Positions 62,601 through 64,000 of a stretch of 64,000 bases of DNA are shown here, in pieces. The stretch is from Palleronia aestuarii. Lineage in GTDB: Bacteria > Pseudomonadota > Alphaproteobacteria > Rhodobacterales > Rhodobacteraceae. The position numbers were made by a program, and so were the translations under genes. Below the pieces are notes generated by a model. That model was not told the origin of the DNA. It saw nothing but the letters and a program-made list of their open reading frames with translations, and made no database searches. Position 1 is the stretch's first letter; the number at the start of each line of letters is the position of its first letter. The DNA lies in assembly GCF_003253995.1 (NCBI RefSeq), contig NZ_QKZL01000012.1, forward strand, positions 1-64,000. Direction: 5' to 3'.

Positions 62601-63320
62601 ATGACCCGCAAGCTCGACATCCTGCAGCCCGCGACCCGCGTGACGCTCTCGGACCAGGTTCATGCGGCGCTTGGCGACATGCTCCTGTCGGGGCAGTTGA
62701 GCCCGCTCGACAGGCTGTCGCTGCGCGAGCTTGCCGAGCGGATTGGGGTCTCCATCATGCCGGTGCGCGAGGCGGTCGGACGGCTCGCGGCGAGCGGCGC
62801 GCTCGAGGTGATGCCGAAGCGCGCGGTGCGAGTGCCGATGCTCTCGGCCGAGGCGTTCCGCGACCTCACCCGGATCCGCGTCCTGAACGAGGGCTGCGCC
62901 GCGCATCTGGCCGCGACGCGGGCAAGCGATGCGGAGATCGCCGAGATTTCTCATCTCACCCGCCGCTTCGACGAGGTGCTCGACAGCGCCTATGGGACAG
63001 CCCTGGCCGTGGCGGCGAACAAGGATCTGCATTTCGCGGTCTATCGCGCGGCGGGGTCGAAGGCCCTGCTCGACGTGATCTCGGTCCTGTGGCTTCGCGC
63101 CGGTCCGATCATCAATTTCGACATCGGCGTGGGGGAGGCGGCACCGGGCGGTGCGCGGCCGCATCATTCGCGCCGCAACCACGCCGCCCTCTGCGCGGCG
63201 CTCGAGGCACGCGACGGCGCCGAAGCGGAAGCCGCGGTCGCGCGTGACATCACCGAGGCGTCCGAACTCATCCTGGCGGCGGCCGATCTCGAGAAATCCC
63301 CGACATTGAGGAGCGCATGA
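62601..63320 (+). CDS. GntR-family transcriptional regulator (FadR/FCD subfamily)
   Basis: A 239-residue regulator from the ATG at 62601; a GTG at 62580 would add seven residues. The winged helix (about 18-80) contains LSDQVHAALGDMLLSGQLSP, LSLRELAERIGVSIMPVREA and VGRLAASGALEVMPKRAVRV. The FCD effector domain (about 85-230) includes FRDLTRIRVLNEGCAAHLAA, a metal-binding type NKDLHFAVYRAAGS and RRNHAALCAALEARDGAEAE. It is divergent from the Liv-HADH-BKACE operon and overlaps the SDR gene by 4 bp, so it most likely represses this pathway until its substrate appears. Confidence 0.9.
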   Translation: MTRKLDILQPATRVTLSDQVHAALGDMLLSGQLSPLDRLSLRELAERIGVSIMPVREAVGRLAASGALEVMPKRAVRVPMLSAEAFRDLTRIRVLNEGCAAHLAATRASDAEIAEISHLTRRFDEVLDSAYGTALAVAANKDLHFAVYRAAGSKALLDVISVLWLRAGPIINFDIGVGEAAPGGARPHHSRRNHAALCAALEARDGAEAEAAVARDITEASELILAAADLEKSPTLRSA

Positions 63321-64000
63321 TGGATCTCGGATTGCAGGGCCACAGGGTGATCGTGACGGCGGGAGCGGCCGGGATCGGTCGCGCCATCGTCGAGGCGTTC
63401 AGGGCCGAAGGTGCGCGTGTCGTGACCTGCGACATCGACGAGACGGCCCTTTCGACCCTGCCGGACGACGTGACGGGATTTTCGGCCGACATGGGCAACG
63501 CGGAGGCCGTGGCCGGTTTCATGGAGCGGGCGATCGATGTGCTTGGCGGCCTCGATACGCTCGTCAACAATGCGGGCACGGCCGGTCCGACCGGGCCCGT
63601 GGACGAGATCGATCCCGCCGATTGGGAGGCGTGCCTCCGAATCTGTCTCACGTCGCAGTTTCATTGCACGCGCCATGCGGTCCCTGCGCTGAAGCAAAGC
63701 GACAATGCCTCGATCGCCAATATCTCCTCGCTCGCGGGACGGCTCGGTTTTGCGCTCAGAACGCCCTATGCGGCGGCGAAATGGGGCGTGATCGGGTTCA
63801 CGAAATCTCTGTCGCTCGAGCTTGGCCCCGACGGGATCAGGGCCAACGCGATCCTGCCGGGCCTCGTCGCGGGCGAACGGCAGCGACGAGTGCTCGAAGC
63901 CAAGGCGCAGCGCCAGGGGCGGTCCTTCGCGGAGGTCGAAGGCGACGCGCTCTCCTATACCGGGCTTCGCAGCTACGTGCAGCCCGAGGAGATCGCGGAC
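63317..64000 (+). CDS. SDR-family oxidoreductase, cut by the window's right edge
   Basis: The first 228 codons of a short-chain dehydrogenase. It has the cofactor loop VTAGAAGIGRAIVEAF (about 14-29), CDIDETA, the NNAG block (VNNAGTAGP, about 86) and catalytic residues Ser in ANISSLAGRLG (about 138) with YAAAKWG (Tyr151, Lys155). SLSLELGPDGIRANAILPGL follows. The start is ATGATG at 63317, with the GntR stop inside it (ATGA overlap). Only about 25 residues should be missing. It probably oxidises or reduces a hydroxyl or keto group in the same beta-hydroxy-acid pathway. Confidence 0.88.
   Translation, partial: MMDLGLQGHRVIVTAGAAGIGRAIVEAFRAEGARVVTCDIDETALSTLPDDVTGFSADMGNAEAVAGFMERAIDVLGGLDTLVNNAGTAGPTGPVDEIDPADWEACLRICLTSQFHCTRHAVPALKQSDNASIANISSLAGRLGFALRTPYAAAKWGVIGFTKSLSLELGPDGIRANAILPGLVAGERQRRVLEAKAQRQGRSFAEVEGDALSYTGLRSYVQPEEIAD

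Noticed and set aside
1-64000. CRISPR arrays, rRNA or tRNA genes
   Set aside because: Reading through the window I found no regularly spaced repeats, cloverleaf-like tRNA sequence or rRNA segment; a tRNA scan could still find one I missed.

Overview
The window is high-GC DNA (my estimate is about 65%) of alphaproteobacterial character. Several things suggest a member of the Rhodobacteraceae (Roseobacter-group relatives): a complete repABC replication and partition cassette, TRAP and ABC solute importers, and products typical of that family. The repABC cassette at 35.4-39.2 kb shows that the window comes from a plasmid or chromid, not the main chromosome. Most of the rest is accessory catabolism in tight operons with 4-bp gene overlaps.

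Layout. 0-6.7 kb is an insertion-sequence graveyard. It holds a truncated IS903-like copy, a bdcA-like gene killed by an in-frame TGA, a gene cut after about ten codons, a decayed two-frame IS5-family transposase, one intact DEAD-box helicase, a membrane-protein tail, a 1.28-kb dead IS903-like element and a solute-binding-protein gene that has lost its 5' end. The two dead transposases carry at least eight short palindromic insertions of about 31-45 bp, falling into three sequence families. This is the most unusual feature of the window. 6.9-15.4 kb is a minus-strand peptide-type ABC importer operon with a creatininase-like hydrolase and an RraA-like protein, a divergent LysR regulator and a convergent 2-hydroxyacid dehydrogenase. 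15.4-17.4 kb has an IS3-type remnant and an M20 peptidase. 17.6-27.2 kb is a LysR-controlled cluster: a DSD1-family PLP enzyme, an ornithine-cyclodeaminase-family enzyme, an ArgE-like deacetylase, a TRAP transporter, an amidohydrolase and an alpha/beta hydrolase. I infer import and nitrogen-retaining catabolism of an acylated or cyclic beta-hydroxy amino acid, by analogy with EutBC.

27.4-34.3 kb holds an MHYT-type hybrid histidine kinase, a YwrD-like gamma-glutamyltransferase, an MmsA-type dehydrogenase and a DsbA-like protein. 35.4-39.2 kb is repC-repB-repA (minus strand). It has a parS-like site matching GTTN4GCN4AAC just downstream of repC, a second related palindrome and a counter-transcribed RNA with its own terminator between repB and repC, and an 11-bp inverted repeat upstream of repA. 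A vapBC toxin-antitoxin pair follows, a plausible plasmid stabiliser.

40-52.7 kb carries single genes and small units: katG, a GH32/43-like protein, a cation diffusion facilitator, a cytosine-deaminase-like amidohydrolase, an ABC exporter, SulP plus universal stress protein, a sulfotransferase and TerC. 52.9-55.6 kb is an overlapping operon VOC-GST-GST-DUF1428-VOC whose last gene is frameshifted. 55.8-64 kb is a branched-chain-type ABC importer with LivM, LivG and LivF fused into one 852-residue chain, followed by a 3-hydroxyacyl dehydrogenase and a BKACE enzyme. A GntR regulator and an SDR (cut by the window edge) diverge from it. Together these suggest uptake of a beta-hydroxy acid, its oxidation to a beta-keto acid and cleavage.
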